Notes: generated from the letters alone by a model not told the origin. Counted from the first letter of the stretch, positions 1 through 8,757 are shown. The stretch: 64,000 bases of DNA from Gemmata massiliana (GCF_901538265.1 NZ_LR593886.1:8577738-8641737), one strand, 5' to 3'. Made by a program: numbers and translations.

Positions 1-739
1 AGTTCTGCCCCAGGAAGTGCGACGTTCCGGCCTGGAGTGCTTTACCGTCCTGCATCATCGCTTCGATGCAGAGCGTGTACACCGCGCCAGGGAACTTCTG
101 GCCGTCGGTCTTGGGACCGACCAGCACGGGCATCGCCATCCATTCTTCCGCAAACTTCTGGTACACGCGAACCATCTGAAGCGTTTCGGCCTCGGCCTCT
201 TCCGCGTTCGCGTGGGCGGTGTGCCCCTCTTGCCACAGGAACTCCGCGGTGCGGAGGAACAGTCGCGTGCGCATCTCCCAGCGCACCACGTTGGCCCACT
301 GGTTAATGAGTAGCGGTAGGTCGCGATAGCTCTGAACCCACTTCTTGTAGGTGTTCCAGATGATCGTTTCGGACGTGGGACGGATGATGAGCGGTTCTTC
401 GAGTTCGGCCGCGGGATCGACGTGCAGGGGCTTACCGGGTTCCGCTTTCAAGCGGTAGTGCGTGACCACCGCGCACTCCTTTGCGAATCCCTCCGCCATC
501 TGCTCTTCCTTCGCCAGGAAGCTCATGGGGATGAAGAGGGGAAAGTAGGCGTTGACGTGCCCGGTATCCTTGAACAGCCGGTCGAGAGCGCGCTGCATCT
601 TTTCCCAAAGGGCGTACCCGGTCGGCTTGATGACCATGCACCCGCGAACGTCCGAGTTGTCCGCGAGCCCGGCTTCCTTGACGATGTCCAGGTACCACTG
701 GGAGTAGTTCCGGGCGCGGGGCGTAATCACGTCGGCCAT
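1..739 (-). CDS. proS: Proline--tRNA ligase, N-terminal part (runs off the left edge)
   Basis: Class II aminoacyl-tRNA synthetase that charges tRNA-Pro in the cytoplasm. The visible 246 residues begin MADVITPRARNYSQWYLD, the typical start of the shorter archaeal/eukaryal-like ProRS type, and include the segment RGCMVIKPTGYALWEKMQ and the class II motif IIRPTSETIIW followed by a motif-2-like segment (VRWEMRTRLF). The C-terminal part lies outside the window. The ATG is preceded by AAGGA with about 8 nt spacing. A 7-bp hairpin (767-773/782-788) lies in the upstream region. Identity is secure from family motifs; only the 3' end is missing. Confidence 0.93.
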   Translation of the reverse strand, partial: MADVITPRARNYSQWYLDIVKEAGLADNSDVRGCMVIKPTGYALWEKMQRALDRLFKDTGHVNAYFPLFIPMSFLAKEEQMAEGFAKECAVVTHYRLKAEPGKPLHVDPAAELEEPLIIRPTSETIIWNTYKKWVQSYRDLPLLINQWANVVRWEMRTRLFLRTAEFLWQEGHTAHANAEEAEAETLQMVRVYQKFAEEWMAMPVLVGPKTDGQKFPGAVYTLCIEAMMQDGKALQAGTSHFLGQN

Positions 740-917
740 GAGAGATTCCTTGACAAATGAGGCGCACGCCCGGGTTTAACGCCGGGCGGCGCGTGTGGTC
801 ACGATTATAGATAGGGACGGCCCCGCGATCGAAAGGTGATCGGGGCAACAAGAAAGTCGCGGAAGGGTCAGTCGCTTGAAGTCACCCGAACGACGTGAGC
901 CGCCACACTACCAATTG

Positions 918-1196
918 TCAACCCACAGTGAGCGGGCTCACCGAATCGGACACCGCCCCACTAACCGTTACGACAACCGAGGCCCCCGTATAGGCTTGGT
1001 TGGCACTGACATTCGAGTACCAAGTCCCGCTAGTAGCCGTGACGAGAGCTCCCGTTGCCACCGTTGCACCACCAGAATCTTTTAGCACAACACTAATTTG
1101 TGACGATGTAACCGTCGCCTCGCACGTGCCGCTCACCGTAAACGAGCGGGCGACTGTTGCTCCATCGGTCGGCTGAGAAATCGTGATCCAGGACAT
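918..1196 (-). CDS. Small Ig-like (beta-sandwich) domain protein
   Basis: A 92-residue protein rich in Thr, Ser and Val with alternating strand-like segments (FTVSGTCEATV, ISVVLKDSGGATV, SVVVTVSGAVSD). The opening ITISQPTDGATV resembles the first strand of bacterial Ig-like domains found in surface proteins, so a beta-sandwich fold is inferred. No signal peptide is visible. It lies 21 nt downstream of the kinase gene on the same strand with AGGA about 8 nt before the ATG, so it is probably the last gene of the WD40-kinase transcript. Its base composition looks less G+C-rich than its neighbours. Function unknown; it could interact with the kinase's extracytoplasmic domain. Confidence 0.6.
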   Translation of the reverse strand: MSWITISQPTDGATVARSFTVSGTCEATVTSSQISVVLKDSGGATVATGALVTATSGTWYSNVSANQAYTGASVVVTVSGAVSDSVSPLTVG

Positions 1197-1217
1197 TCGA
1201 GGTTCCTGACTCCAAAA

Positions 1218-3224
1218 TTAAGGAAGGGGGGTAAGGGTCACGTTCCGGACGGCAACCACCGATCGGTACCCCCAAACTCCGATCGCGCCTCGCGCGTTCC
1301 ACGCGGGGTATTTAATGCCGTTGTCGGGGATCAAATTGTTCAGTTCTTCGTGCGGCTTGGAATATTTCGTCTGAACTTCGGCAATAGGCAACGGTCGAAA
1401 CTGAGCCTCGGTGTTGTCCGGTCGAATCCACCGGGCCGCAATACCCGCCGGGGTCACGTCGACCTCGATCGTGCGCCACGGCCCCGGAGTTTGATTCGCT
1501 TGAGTGAACGGAACGGAAGCCGAACCCATGTAACGGGGAAGGGGCGAAACGGTTGGCGATTTCGGAACGCACACGTGAACGAGACGCGCTGCCTCTTGCC
1601 CCGGGGGAGGAAATCCCGGAGGTGTCGGGCGCGAGAATTCGGTGAACTTAATCAGGAACGCGACTTGAGACCGCCAATCATTGTCGCCAAGGGCAGTCTG
1701 CCGGCCGAAGTACAGCCCAATTTCGTGCCCCCCGGGATCGCGCGTTCGGCCGTCCGGGGTACGAATCACATCTGCCTGCGACAGTTCGGCGCGGATACGA
1801 TAGCGATCGACCATCGTATCGCGACACAGATCGAGCATGGACAAATCCCGCGTGCTAAATGCGCACGGAGCATTAGCCTTGTCGGGCACAAATTCGGCCG
1901 AATCGAGCACCCACTTGTGCCACACAGGTTTTCCCGAGTCTTTCACGAGCGTAACCGGTTGACGGGCAGCAAGCTGCGCCTCTATGTACTCGATCGAATC
2001 GGGTGAAGGAGGAAGCGGGGCACCGGCCACCGGTGGCCAAGTGCTAAGGCTTATGCCGAGGGCGAACACTCCCACGAGAGCGCACACGAGTAACGCGGCA
2101 CCGGCTAGCGAACCGCGATTCCGAAGCACCGCCTTCCGTGCTCGGCGCAAGGGTGTGAGCGGTTTAGCGAGAACGGGCTTGCCCTCAAGGAAGCGGCCCA
2201 AATCCGCAGCCAGCTCTTCCGCGGTCGCGTACCGAGCACTCGGCTCCTTCTCCAGGCACTTGTGGACGATCGCTTCGAGGTCGACGGAGATTTCGGGGCG
2301 CACGATGCGGATGCGGGTAGGCTCCACATGTTCGATTTGCCCAACGATCTTGTGCAGCTCGGGCTCTTCGAACGGCGCCTGCCCGGTGAGCGCGTAGTAG
2401 AGAGTCGCACCCAAGCCGTAAACATCGGCCGCAGCCTCAACAACGGAAGCGCCGGTAACCTGTTCCGGCGCCATGAAGCCCGGCGTGCCCAAGACGCCAG
2501 TGTTCTGTGTGAAACTGACCGTACGGTCGAGTTGTTTGGCGAGACCGAAATCGGACAACTTCGGTTCGACATCGGCCAATTGCAGGGTCGCCAAATCAAC
2601 AGGCGCACTCGAATCTGCGGTCCCGTTTTTGAACTGTAGGAGCACGTTCCCCGGTTTAATATCGCGGTGAATGATCTGTGCTTGATTGGCCGCGTGGGTT
2701 CCGTGGGCCACATCCTGAATTAACTTCGCAGCGTCCCTTGGAGCGAGCGGGCCACGGGCCGCAACGAACCGGGACAGCGTTCCGGGCGAGGCAAACTCCA
2801 TCGTGTAGTGCGGCGGGTTCTGCTGTAATTTTGCGGCGAAAACGGTAACGACGTTCGGGTGCGTGAGCGAAGCCAGCGTTTCAACCTCGACCTGGAGCCG
2901 GCCAACAGCACCGGAATCGCCGGGCACGTGGAGCAACTTGACAGCAACTTGGCGTTTGGTTTCGACGTCGCGCGCGAGGTACACCGCGCCTACCCCTCCG
3001 CGCCCGAGTAGGTGGGAAAGCACCAGCCCCGGCGGGTTCGGCGGGAGCACTTCGGGTGCCGGGGGTGTCGAGCGCACACGCGCGCGCGGTTCTGTGATCT
3101 CCGGGACGTCCGTTTCCGCGCGCGGGTCGACGCGCCGGGTCTTCGCACAAACCGAGCACCCGTCACCCGATTCGGGCAGAATCAAGCGCGAGCACTGCGG
3201 ACACGTTATTGGATTGATACCCAT
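1218..3224 (-). CDS. Membrane-anchored Ser/Thr protein kinase with N-terminal zinc ribbon
   Basis: A 668-residue kinase of the bacterial Hanks type. Residues 8-26 hold two CxxC pairs (Cys8, 11, 23, 26), a probable zinc ribbon. The catalytic domain spans about 66-350: glycine loop GRGGVGAVYLARD, Lys96 in VAVKLL, HRD at 186-188 (HRDIKPGN), DFG at 225-227 and APE at 252-254. All catalytic residues are present, so it should be active. One transmembrane helix (about 371-394) leads to an extracytoplasmic region of about 270 residues that has the look of a concanavalin/DUF1080-like sandwich. The start MGINPITC was chosen because it brings in the zinc ribbon directly; the frame stays open 36 codons further upstream. 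The WD40 gene lies 124 nt upstream on the same strand. Signal and substrates are unknown. Confidence 0.9.
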   Translation of the reverse strand: MGINPITCPQCSRLILPESGDGCSVCAKTRRVDPRAETDVPEITEPRARVRSTPPAPEVLPPNPPGLVLSHLLGRGGVGAVYLARDVETKRQVAVKLLHVPGDSGAVGRLQVEVETLASLTHPNVVTVFAAKLQQNPPHYTMEFASPGTLSRFVAARGPLAPRDAAKLIQDVAHGTHAANQAQIIHRDIKPGNVLLQFKNGTADSSAPVDLATLQLADVEPKLSDFGLAKQLDRTVSFTQNTGVLGTPGFMAPEQVTGASVVEAAADVYGLGATLYYALTGQAPFEEPELHKIVGQIEHVEPTRIRIVRPEISVDLEAIVHKCLEKEPSARYATAEELAADLGRFLEGKPVLAKPLTPLRRARKAVLRNRGSLAGAALLVCALVGVFALGISLSTWPPVAGAPLPPSPDSIEYIEAQLAARQPVTLVKDSGKPVWHKWVLDSAEFVPDKANAPCAFSTRDLSMLDLCRDTMVDRYRIRAELSQADVIRTPDGRTRDPGGHEIGLYFGRQTALGDNDWRSQVAFLIKFTEFSRPTPPGFPPPGQEAARLVHVCVPKSPTVSPLPRYMGSASVPFTQANQTPGPWRTIEVDVTPAGIAARWIRPDNTEAQFRPLPIAEVQTKYSKPHEELNNLIPDNGIKYPAWNARGAIGVWGYRSVVAVRNVTLTPLP

Positions 3225-3348
3225 AGTGTTGTGTGTGCGCGAGGTATTTGAGTGAACGGAGAAGAGTTTACCCGCACGGGGGCACAAACGCAATCTCCGA
3301 GGGCGGACTATTTTGTTCGAGTTTTTACCCATTTAAAGCAACTGAGTT

Positions 3349-4359
3349 CTAACCCAGATCCCAGATCAGGACGCGCCCGAAGCGCCCGCCGATGGCCGCG
3401 GTCAGCCCGTCGGCCGACACTGCAACGCACGTCACGCACTCGAATTGCCAGCTCCAATCGTTAACGAGAGTTCCGGTCGGTACGTCCCACAACTGGACGT
3501 GATTGCGCGGCCGCTTCACCAGAAGTCCGCGCCCGTCCGCTACGAACGCAAACGCCGGGGGCCAGTCCCAGTTCCCGCGCTCGTCCTCCACCCGCAGGGT
3601 CAACACCGGGGTGAGTACAGCATGCGGTGTTGGCGCCACGAGCGCCGTTTGTGCGGGCGGGGTCGCGCCGTTGCCCCGCTGAACAAGCGAGGCGTCGGTG
3701 GGAGGCTCCTCCTCCGAACGGTCGCCGATCTCGTACACGCGAAGTACCGGCCCCTCGTGGATCGCGAACCGTTGCCCGGTGGGACAGAAGTTCACCCGAC
3801 CCGGCCACAAGTGTTTCGGATTCTCTTCGTTGTGCTGAACCGTGGCGATTGCGCGTCCGGTACGAAGATCGAACACCGCATTCTGACGAGTCGGCCGTGT
3901 TCTGGTATCAAGAATTGCGAAGCGACCGTCGGGCGAAAGGGCGTCTACGGCGACCGATCCGTTGTGTCCGTACCCGCGCCACCGGGAACAAGGGCTCGTA
4001 ACCGGATCGGGCTCCCACTGAACCACCCGGCAGTACGGGTCGATCCCCGTCGTGCGCGTATCATCGGCGGTCAGAAGCAAATTCCAGTGACAACTCGCAC
4101 TAAGAAGTTCCCCGGTCGTTGCGTCGAAAGCCTCGATCCACTTTGCGCTCCCCGCTGCAACGAACCGCCCACCCCCGCAGAACGTAAGTCCCCGCAGGAC
4201 ATCGCGCCGCGGTTGGGCGCACACCGCGATCGTGTGGCCAGTTGCGCGATCGAGGAGCGTGACGCCGAAGTGCGGTTGAGACACCGCGATCGTGTTTCCG
4301 TCCGGACTAAAAACGACGTGCGTGACCGGTTGGCGCGTGACCATTTTTAGAGCGATCAT
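3349..4359 (-). CDS. WD40-repeat protein
   Basis: A 336-residue protein built of WD40-like blades, seen as repeated units such as HVVFSPDGNTIAVSQPH, VDALSPDGRFAILDTRT, FAFVADGRGLLVKRPRN and CVAVSADGLTAAIGGRFG, ending in VLIWDLG. No signal peptide or catalytic domain is visible, so it is probably a cytoplasmic scaffold. WD40 proteins next to or fused with Ser/Thr kinases are common in planctomycetes, and this gene lies directly upstream of such a kinase on the same strand, which suggests a joint signalling role (inference). An alternative start is the Met at position 6. Confidence 0.85.
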   Translation of the reverse strand: MIALKMVTRQPVTHVVFSPDGNTIAVSQPHFGVTLLDRATGHTIAVCAQPRRDVLRGLTFCGGGRFVAAGSAKWIEAFDATTGELLSASCHWNLLLTADDTRTTGIDPYCRVVQWEPDPVTSPCSRWRGYGHNGSVAVDALSPDGRFAILDTRTRPTRQNAVFDLRTGRAIATVQHNEENPKHLWPGRVNFCPTGQRFAIHEGPVLRVYEIGDRSEEEPPTDASLVQRGNGATPPAQTALVAPTPHAVLTPVLTLRVEDERGNWDWPPAFAFVADGRGLLVKRPRNHVQLWDVPTGTLVNDWSWQFECVTCVAVSADGLTAAIGGRFGRVLIWDLG

Positions 4360-4442
4360 GGGCCGCGGTATCCTTCATTCGAAGCGCACGACATCAGAAA
4401 CGACCGCCGTTCGCGACGGGTTCGGTCGGAATGGGGGCACGC

Positions 4443-5096
4443 ATGAATCGCTGGTTCGACGGAGTGTATTTAGTCGGCCGGTACAACTGGTTGCAAACCG
4501 GCGTGTGGCTGCTCGCTCACAACGGCGAAGCGGCGATACTGGAACTCCCCCCGACCAGCCTCGTGGGAGCCGAACTCGGCCCCGATCCGGCCGCAGATGT
4601 GGCAGTGGTCGCACACGAACTCGGAGTCGCGGTGAAGTTCCTGCTTTGCACCCACGCGCACCACGACCACTTCAGCACCCGCACGTTCGACGCGATGCGC
4701 CGGCGGTTCCCGGGTGCGGAACCCGTCTTGCAGAGCGGCTTCCGGCAACTCGCCGGCGATTCCGGCCCCAGGTACTTCGACGACGGAACTACGCTATTCG
4801 TTGGCGGCGAACCGCTGCACCTCGTTCACGCCCCTAAACACAGCCACACCGACACGATGGTGATCTTCCGCGGCGCGGCGTGCATCGGGGACTGGGAACT
4901 CAACACGGTGCGCACGGTAAACGAGCGGGTGCCGGTCGAGGCGCGGGTGCGTTCCTGCGATCGCGTGATCGAGTTCGTGGCCCGCACCGGCTACCACGTT
5001 CACCGCGTGTACTCGGTTCACGCCAACGACCGCCGTGACGGGGTGGATTTCCCCGCGCTCATGGCCGACACGCGCACCGATCGCCAACTGTGGTGA
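4443..5096 (+). CDS. Metallo-beta-lactamase-fold hydrolase
   Basis: A 217-residue protein of the MBL superfamily. The zinc-binding signature HAHHDH is at residues 71-76, followed by later metal-ligand candidates (HAPKHSHTD, GDWEL and a C-terminal HANDRRDG). Length and motif order resemble glyoxalase II-like or persulfide dioxygenase-like stand-alone hydrolases, but the substrate cannot be read from sequence. The internal ATG at 4443 was preferred over the ATG at 4431 because a GGGGG stretch sits about 4 nt before it. It is divergent from the WD40 gene across a short spacer of about 80 bp that must hold both promoters. Confidence 0.8.
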   Translation: MNRWFDGVYLVGRYNWLQTGVWLLAHNGEAAILELPPTSLVGAELGPDPAADVAVVAHELGVAVKFLLCTHAHHDHFSTRTFDAMRRRFPGAEPVLQSGFRQLAGDSGPRYFDDGTTLFVGGEPLHLVHAPKHSHTDTMVIFRGAACIGDWELNTVRTVNERVPVEARVRSCDRVIEFVARTGYHVHRVYSVHANDRRDGVDFPALMADTRTDRQLW

Positions 5097-5259
5097 AACG
5101 AACGACGTTGGCCCCACCCTTCTCCGTGGCCTCACTATCACCGGCGGTAAGGCCATTCCCACAGAATGATCTTCCGCCAACCTCAGAATTCAGAAAAATG
5201 TGAACACCTCTCGTTGTGGGGCGGGAGTACCCAGTGGAAGTCAGGTCGGCGGGGACCAA

Positions 5260-6555
5260 ATGGCCGCGAACGACGCCCGAACGGTGAGCCAGTTTCGGAA
5301 GCTGACGGCGGAGCCGGAAGAGGACGCCCGCCTTCTTGAGCGCTTCCACGCGCACACCGACGCGGCCGCGTTCGCCGAACTGGTGCGCCGGCACGGGCCG
5401 ATGGTACTGGGCGTATGCCGCCGCGTGCTCGGCAACGGCCCGGACGCGGACGACGCTTTCCAGGGCGCGTTTCTTGTTCTCGCACGCAAGGCCGGTTCGG
5501 TTCGAAACGGGCGCTCCGTCGCGAACTGGCTGTTCGGCGTTGCTCGGTTCATAGCCCTGCGCGCACGCGACAAGGACGCGCGCAGGCGAACTCACGAAGC
5601 TCAAGCGGCCCTCCAGCCGCGAACCGGCACAGAACCGGACACCGAACTGATCGCGGCAGTGGAGGAGGAACTGCACCGGCTCCCGGAACGTTATCGGGTG
5701 CCACTCGTCGCTTGCTTCCTCCAGAGCCGTACTCAGGAAGACGCGGCGAAAGAACTGCGGTGCAGCCTGAGCACGTTGCGCCGACGGCTCGAACAGGGGC
5801 AAGAGCTACTGCGTCGGCGGCTGATTGGGCGCGGAGCCGTTCCTGCTCTGGGCGCGATCGCGGGCGAAGCACACGTGTCCGCGACGGTCACCGAATCCAC
5901 GACTGCATTGGCCGTGGCGTTTATCCACAACGAGTCCCGGGCCGTCCCTGCGACAGCCTTGGCGGAAAGGGCACTAGCGACAATGGCACGAACGAAACTG
6001 AAAGCCGCATTCACGGCGGCAGTTTTGGTCATTGGACTGTGCGGCGGAGTCGCGTGGCAACTCGTTGCCGCTCCACTGTCTACACTCGATGAGGCCAACC
6101 AACAGTCGGTCCCGAAACCCACCGACCCCACAACAAAAGACCGAGCCACGAAACCGATCGACCCGCCAGCCAAAGACATAAAACCCGCTGATCCAGCAGC
6201 CAAGGGCCGTGACACGCTACCAAACGAAGACCGAATCAAACCGGGCGACCGGCTGACTATTCGCGTCAGAAACGGGGTTCCGGATGAACCGATCGACGGT
6301 CAGTTTGAAGTCGAAGCGAGCGGCAAGGTTCCGCTCGGCCCGATCTACGGGCGGATCAAAGTTAGCGGTCTGACCCTCGAAGAGGCAGAAGACGTCATCC
6401 TCAAGTACCTCCAAAAAGACCTCAGACAACCACTCGTATCGGTCACCCGGTACAATCCGCCGGAAGGCCGCGTGCTAGAACTGCGCGTCCAACAACTCGA
6501 ACGAGAGGTGCGGGAACTCCGCTCGCTCGTGGAAGAACTCCGCAAACAAAAATAG
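5260..6555 (+). CDS. ECF-type sigma factor fused to a membrane segment and a Poly_export domain
   Basis: A 431-residue protein. Sigma-70 region 2 lies at about 24-95 (FAELVRRHGPMVLGVCRRVL, DADDAFQGAFLVLARKA) and region 4 at about 136-185 (LPERYRVPLV, TQEDAAKELRCSLSTLRRRLEQG). A hydrophobic helix follows at about 249-270, then a Pro/Lys/Asp-rich linker (280-324). Residues 325-398 match a polysaccharide-export (Wza N-terminal) domain: RIKPGDRLTIRV, VPLGPIYGRIKVSGLTLEEAE, LRQPLVSVTRY. The tail (405-431) has leucine heptads of a coiled coil. Planctomycete ECF sigma factors with C-terminal membrane extensions are known; the Poly_export module is unusual. The ATG at 5260 directly precedes the sigma-factor homology. 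The arrangement implies a membrane-held sigma factor with an extracytoplasmic sensor (inference). Confidence 0.88.
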   Translation: MAANDARTVSQFRKLTAEPEEDARLLERFHAHTDAAAFAELVRRHGPMVLGVCRRVLGNGPDADDAFQGAFLVLARKAGSVRNGRSVANWLFGVARFIALRARDKDARRRTHEAQAALQPRTGTEPDTELIAAVEEELHRLPERYRVPLVACFLQSRTQEDAAKELRCSLSTLRRRLEQGQELLRRRLIGRGAVPALGAIAGEAHVSATVTESTTALAVAFIHNESRAVPATALAERALATMARTKLKAAFTAAVLVIGLCGGVAWQLVAAPLSTLDEANQQSVPKPTDPTTKDRATKPIDPPAKDIKPADPAAKGRDTLPNEDRIKPGDRLTIRVRNGVPDEPIDGQFEVEASGKVPLGPIYGRIKVSGLTLEEAEDVILKYLQKDLRQPLVSVTRYNPPEGRVLELRVQQLEREVRELRSLVEELRKQK

Positions 6556-6560
6556 CGCCG

Positions 6561-6797
6561 CTACTCCACTTCCGGCGGTTGCGTCTCCGAGGCGCGTGCG
6601 AAGAAGGGCTCGCCTTCCGCCGGTTCGACTTCCAGCACACAGACACCGAAATCGTCGTAAGGAGCCTGGCCCTCGGCAAAGAGCACAACGCGGCCCGTAG
6701 TCAGTTCTTCCAGGTACGGCAGACCGCGGTGCGGCCAGTTCCCTTCGACGGCTTCCCACACTTCGAGCGCCGGCTCCGCGAGCCACTGCGCGATCAT
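6561..6797 (-). pseudogene. C-terminal half of a hypothetical protein, split by a frameshift
   Basis: Codes for 78 residues (MIAQWLAEPALEVWEAVEG onwards, ending ETQPPEVE) and overlaps the upstream gene (6794-7051) by an ATGA. No ribosome binding site precedes its ATG. Both reading frames pass through a perfect 11-bp tandem duplication, and removing one copy joins them into one frame of 159 residues with no residue lost at the junction (GYEMIAQWLAEP). I therefore read it as the second half of a disrupted gene; translational coupling through ATGA is the alternative. The family was not recognised. Confidence 0.6.
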
Positions 6798-6808
6798 TGC
6801 GCGATCAT
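6787..6808. repeat. Perfect 11-bp tandem duplication causing a frameshift
   Basis: The unit TGCGCGATCAT occurs twice in direct succession (6787-6797 and 6798-6808), and the base after each copy is also T. It sits inside coding sequence on the minus strand, encodes MIAQ twice in different frames, and creates a stop codon in the upstream frame. Eleven is not a multiple of three, so the duplication shifts the frame. Confidence 0.9.
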
Positions 6809-7051
6809 TTCGTACCCGGCGCCGGGTTGGGCCATTCCGAGCACTTCTGCGAACTCGGCGATTCGCACGAACGCTCCGTTCAGTGACCGGGCCGCACCCG
6901 CGAACCGCCACTCGCCGATACGCTCCTCGACGGGAAGCATCACGAACGCCAGGAACATCGCAGAAACATCCGGTGCTGGCTCCGTGAGAAACACAAGCGC
7001 ATCGGCCCGTGAGAGCGGAACCGGCTTCGGGTACGCGGTCACATCGATCAT
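6794..7051 (-). pseudogene. N-terminal half of a hypothetical protein, split by a frameshift
   Basis: Codes for 85 residues (MIDVTAYPKPVPLSRADAL onwards) and ends at ...GYEMIAQ, where the 11-bp duplication introduces TGA. The following frame repeats MIAQ and continues WLAEPALEVWEA. Not recognised; no signal peptide or membrane segment is visible. It lies 12 nt downstream of the Gfo/Idh/MocA oxidoreductase on the same strand, so it is probably cotranscribed. It could still give a truncated product. Confidence 0.6.
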
Positions 7052-7063
7052 CGCGTTGAAATC

Positions 7064-8299
7064 CTACTTCTCGCGCTCCGTCCAGTACGTCTGCTTATGG
7101 CCCCGAGCCTCGAACTCGGCCACAACGCGATCGGCCTCGGTCCGCGTCAGGTGTTCGCGCACGACGAACGTGTTACCGTTGTCGTCCGTGCGGCAAACGG
7201 CCCACTTCTCTTCTGGTGGCGCGAGCGGGAGTGTGAGTGCCCGTTTCTCTTGATTGGAACGGTAAATCGCGCTGAACAGTTCCACCACCGCGCGCCCGTC
7301 CTCGCCGGTCACGAGCGGCGGGCGATTCTCGCGGATCGCTTGCAAAAAGTCACGAATCTGGAGCATGTGGTAGTAAACCGTGGCGTTCACGCTGGTGAAA
7401 CTCGCCCGGTCTTGCACCTGGAACTCCGCGAGTTGCTTCTCTTCGCCGGGAACGGTCCACAGATCGGTGAGCGGTGGCTCCACGATCTCCGACACGCCCG
7501 CAATGAACGTCGCACCGCGGTCCGTTTCCACCCCGACTGATGCACCAAGGGAGCCGTGAATGTGGACCTTCGTGTAAATGCCCGGTTTCTGCGAGAGGCT
7601 CGTGATGATTGAACCCAGCCCGCCGTTCTTGAACCGAATCGACGCGACCGCGGTGTCGTCCACTTCCACGGTCGGGTGGTTCAGGTTCGCCCAGTAACCG
7701 CTCACTTCGGCGACCGGTCCCATGAGCCACAGGAGGATATCGAACTGGTGCGGCGACTGGTTCACGAGCACACCGCCGCCCTCGGTGTCCCACTTCCCGC
7801 GCCACGGGTCCGAGAGGTAATACGCCGCGTCGCGCCAACTGTACTGGATGAAGACACCGAGCGCCGGCTTCCCGATCTTGCCCTCATCGATCGCGCGTTT
7901 CATGCGTTGAACCGGCTCGATGAACCGGCGCTGGCTGATAACGCCGAGCGTGGCCCCGCCCCTCTTCGCGGCCGCCAGCATGCGGTCGCAGTCGTCGAGG
8001 TTCGCCGCGAGCGGCTTCTCGACGAGCACGTGAACCCCGGCTTCCGCCGCTTGAATCGCGGCTTCTGCGTGTAGGGGGTGTGGCGTGCAAATGATGATCG
8101 CGTCCGGTCGAGCGGCGCGGAGCGTCGCACCGAGATCGGTAAACGGTCGACCGCCGTACTTCGCAGCGAAAGCACCGGCGCGGTCAGCACTCACGTCGCA
8201 CGCCGCAACGAATTCCGCCTCGGGTATTGCGGCGAGCGCTGCCGCGTGAATCCCCGCGACTTTCCCGCAACCGACGAGAGCAACACGCATTGGTGTCAT
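7064..8299 (-). CDS. Gfo/Idh/MocA-family NAD(P)-dependent oxidoreductase
   Basis: A 411-residue enzyme. The N-terminal Rossmann fold begins VALVGCGKVAGIHAAAL and has the family motif EKPLA (VLVEKPLAANLDDCD). The C-terminal alpha/beta domain shows the usual GGGVLVNQSPHQFDILLWLMG segment, whose HQFD holds the catalytic-type histidine. Members reduce or oxidise sugars, inositols and related polyols with NAD(P); the substrate cannot be assigned. A TIM-barrel sugar isomerase lies upstream on the same strand, a frequent partnership in polyol degradation. The second Met (MRVALVG) three codons in is an equally good start. Confidence 0.9.
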   Translation of the reverse strand: MTPMRVALVGCGKVAGIHAAALAAIPEAEFVAACDVSADRAGAFAAKYGGRPFTDLGATLRAARPDAIIICTPHPLHAEAAIQAAEAGVHVLVEKPLAANLDDCDRMLAAAKRGGATLGVISQRRFIEPVQRMKRAIDEGKIGKPALGVFIQYSWRDAAYYLSDPWRGKWDTEGGGVLVNQSPHQFDILLWLMGPVAEVSGYWANLNHPTVEVDDTAVASIRFKNGGLGSIITSLSQKPGIYTKVHIHGSLGASVGVETDRGATFIAGVSEIVEPPLTDLWTVPGEEKQLAEFQVQDRASFTSVNATVYYHMLQIRDFLQAIRENRPPLVTGEDGRAVVELFSAIYRSNQEKRALTLPLAPPEEKWAVCRTDDNGNTFVVREHLTRTEADRVVAEFEARGHKQTYWTEREK

Positions 8300-8757
8300 G
8301 GGAGAGCTTCACCACAAGTTGCAATTTCGATCGACAAGTTCGCCCCGAACTGCCGGGCTAACATTTGCTAACATTCTGGCCCGGTGAGGCACGTTTCCCG
8401 CCCCGACCGCACAAAACACCGAGGTTTTCGAGATCAGCAACGAGTTTTCGCTCGGTATTTGGGGATAAAACGCTAACAGTCGCACTCTGTGAACACCAAT
8501 TGCGCCTGCCACCAACTGGCTCACACCGGCCGCCCGATTCCCCCTCGCGTGTATGCGCAACAAGCCAATTGTGAAATCATATCCAATAGTGAACTAAAAT
8601 ACAAAACAATTATGTCAGGGAGCCACCCCGCGCGATCTCGTGTTGTGCCTTTTCCTGGGATCGTGGGCGCCCCGCCCGCTCACCCCAAGAATCACAATCA
8701 GTTCGGCCAAGAAGCAAAGCAGCGGGCGGGACGCCCGCGGTCCCAGGGTAATACCTC
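8300..8757. other. Intergenic region with promoter-like AT-rich tract and inverted repeat
   Basis: No gene was found. The stretch at about 8566-8625 is clearly richer in A+T than its surroundings and is the likeliest place for the promoter of the oxidoreductase gene to the left. The right half is occupied by a long inverted repeat (8654-8747), which lies just after the stop codon of the isomerase gene on the minus strand. Confidence 0.5.
8654..8747. repeat. Long inverted repeat 3' of the isomerase gene
   Basis: Arms of 27 nt (8654-8680 and 8721-8747) are complementary at 24 positions, with a loop of 40 nt. The outer ends read CCTGGGA and TCCCAGG. It begins about 10 nt downstream of the stop codon at 8758 on the minus strand, so a transcript of that gene would fold it into a large hairpin. 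No T-run follows, so it is not a textbook intrinsic terminator; it may protect the 3' end or be a mobile-derived palindrome. Confidence 0.75.
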
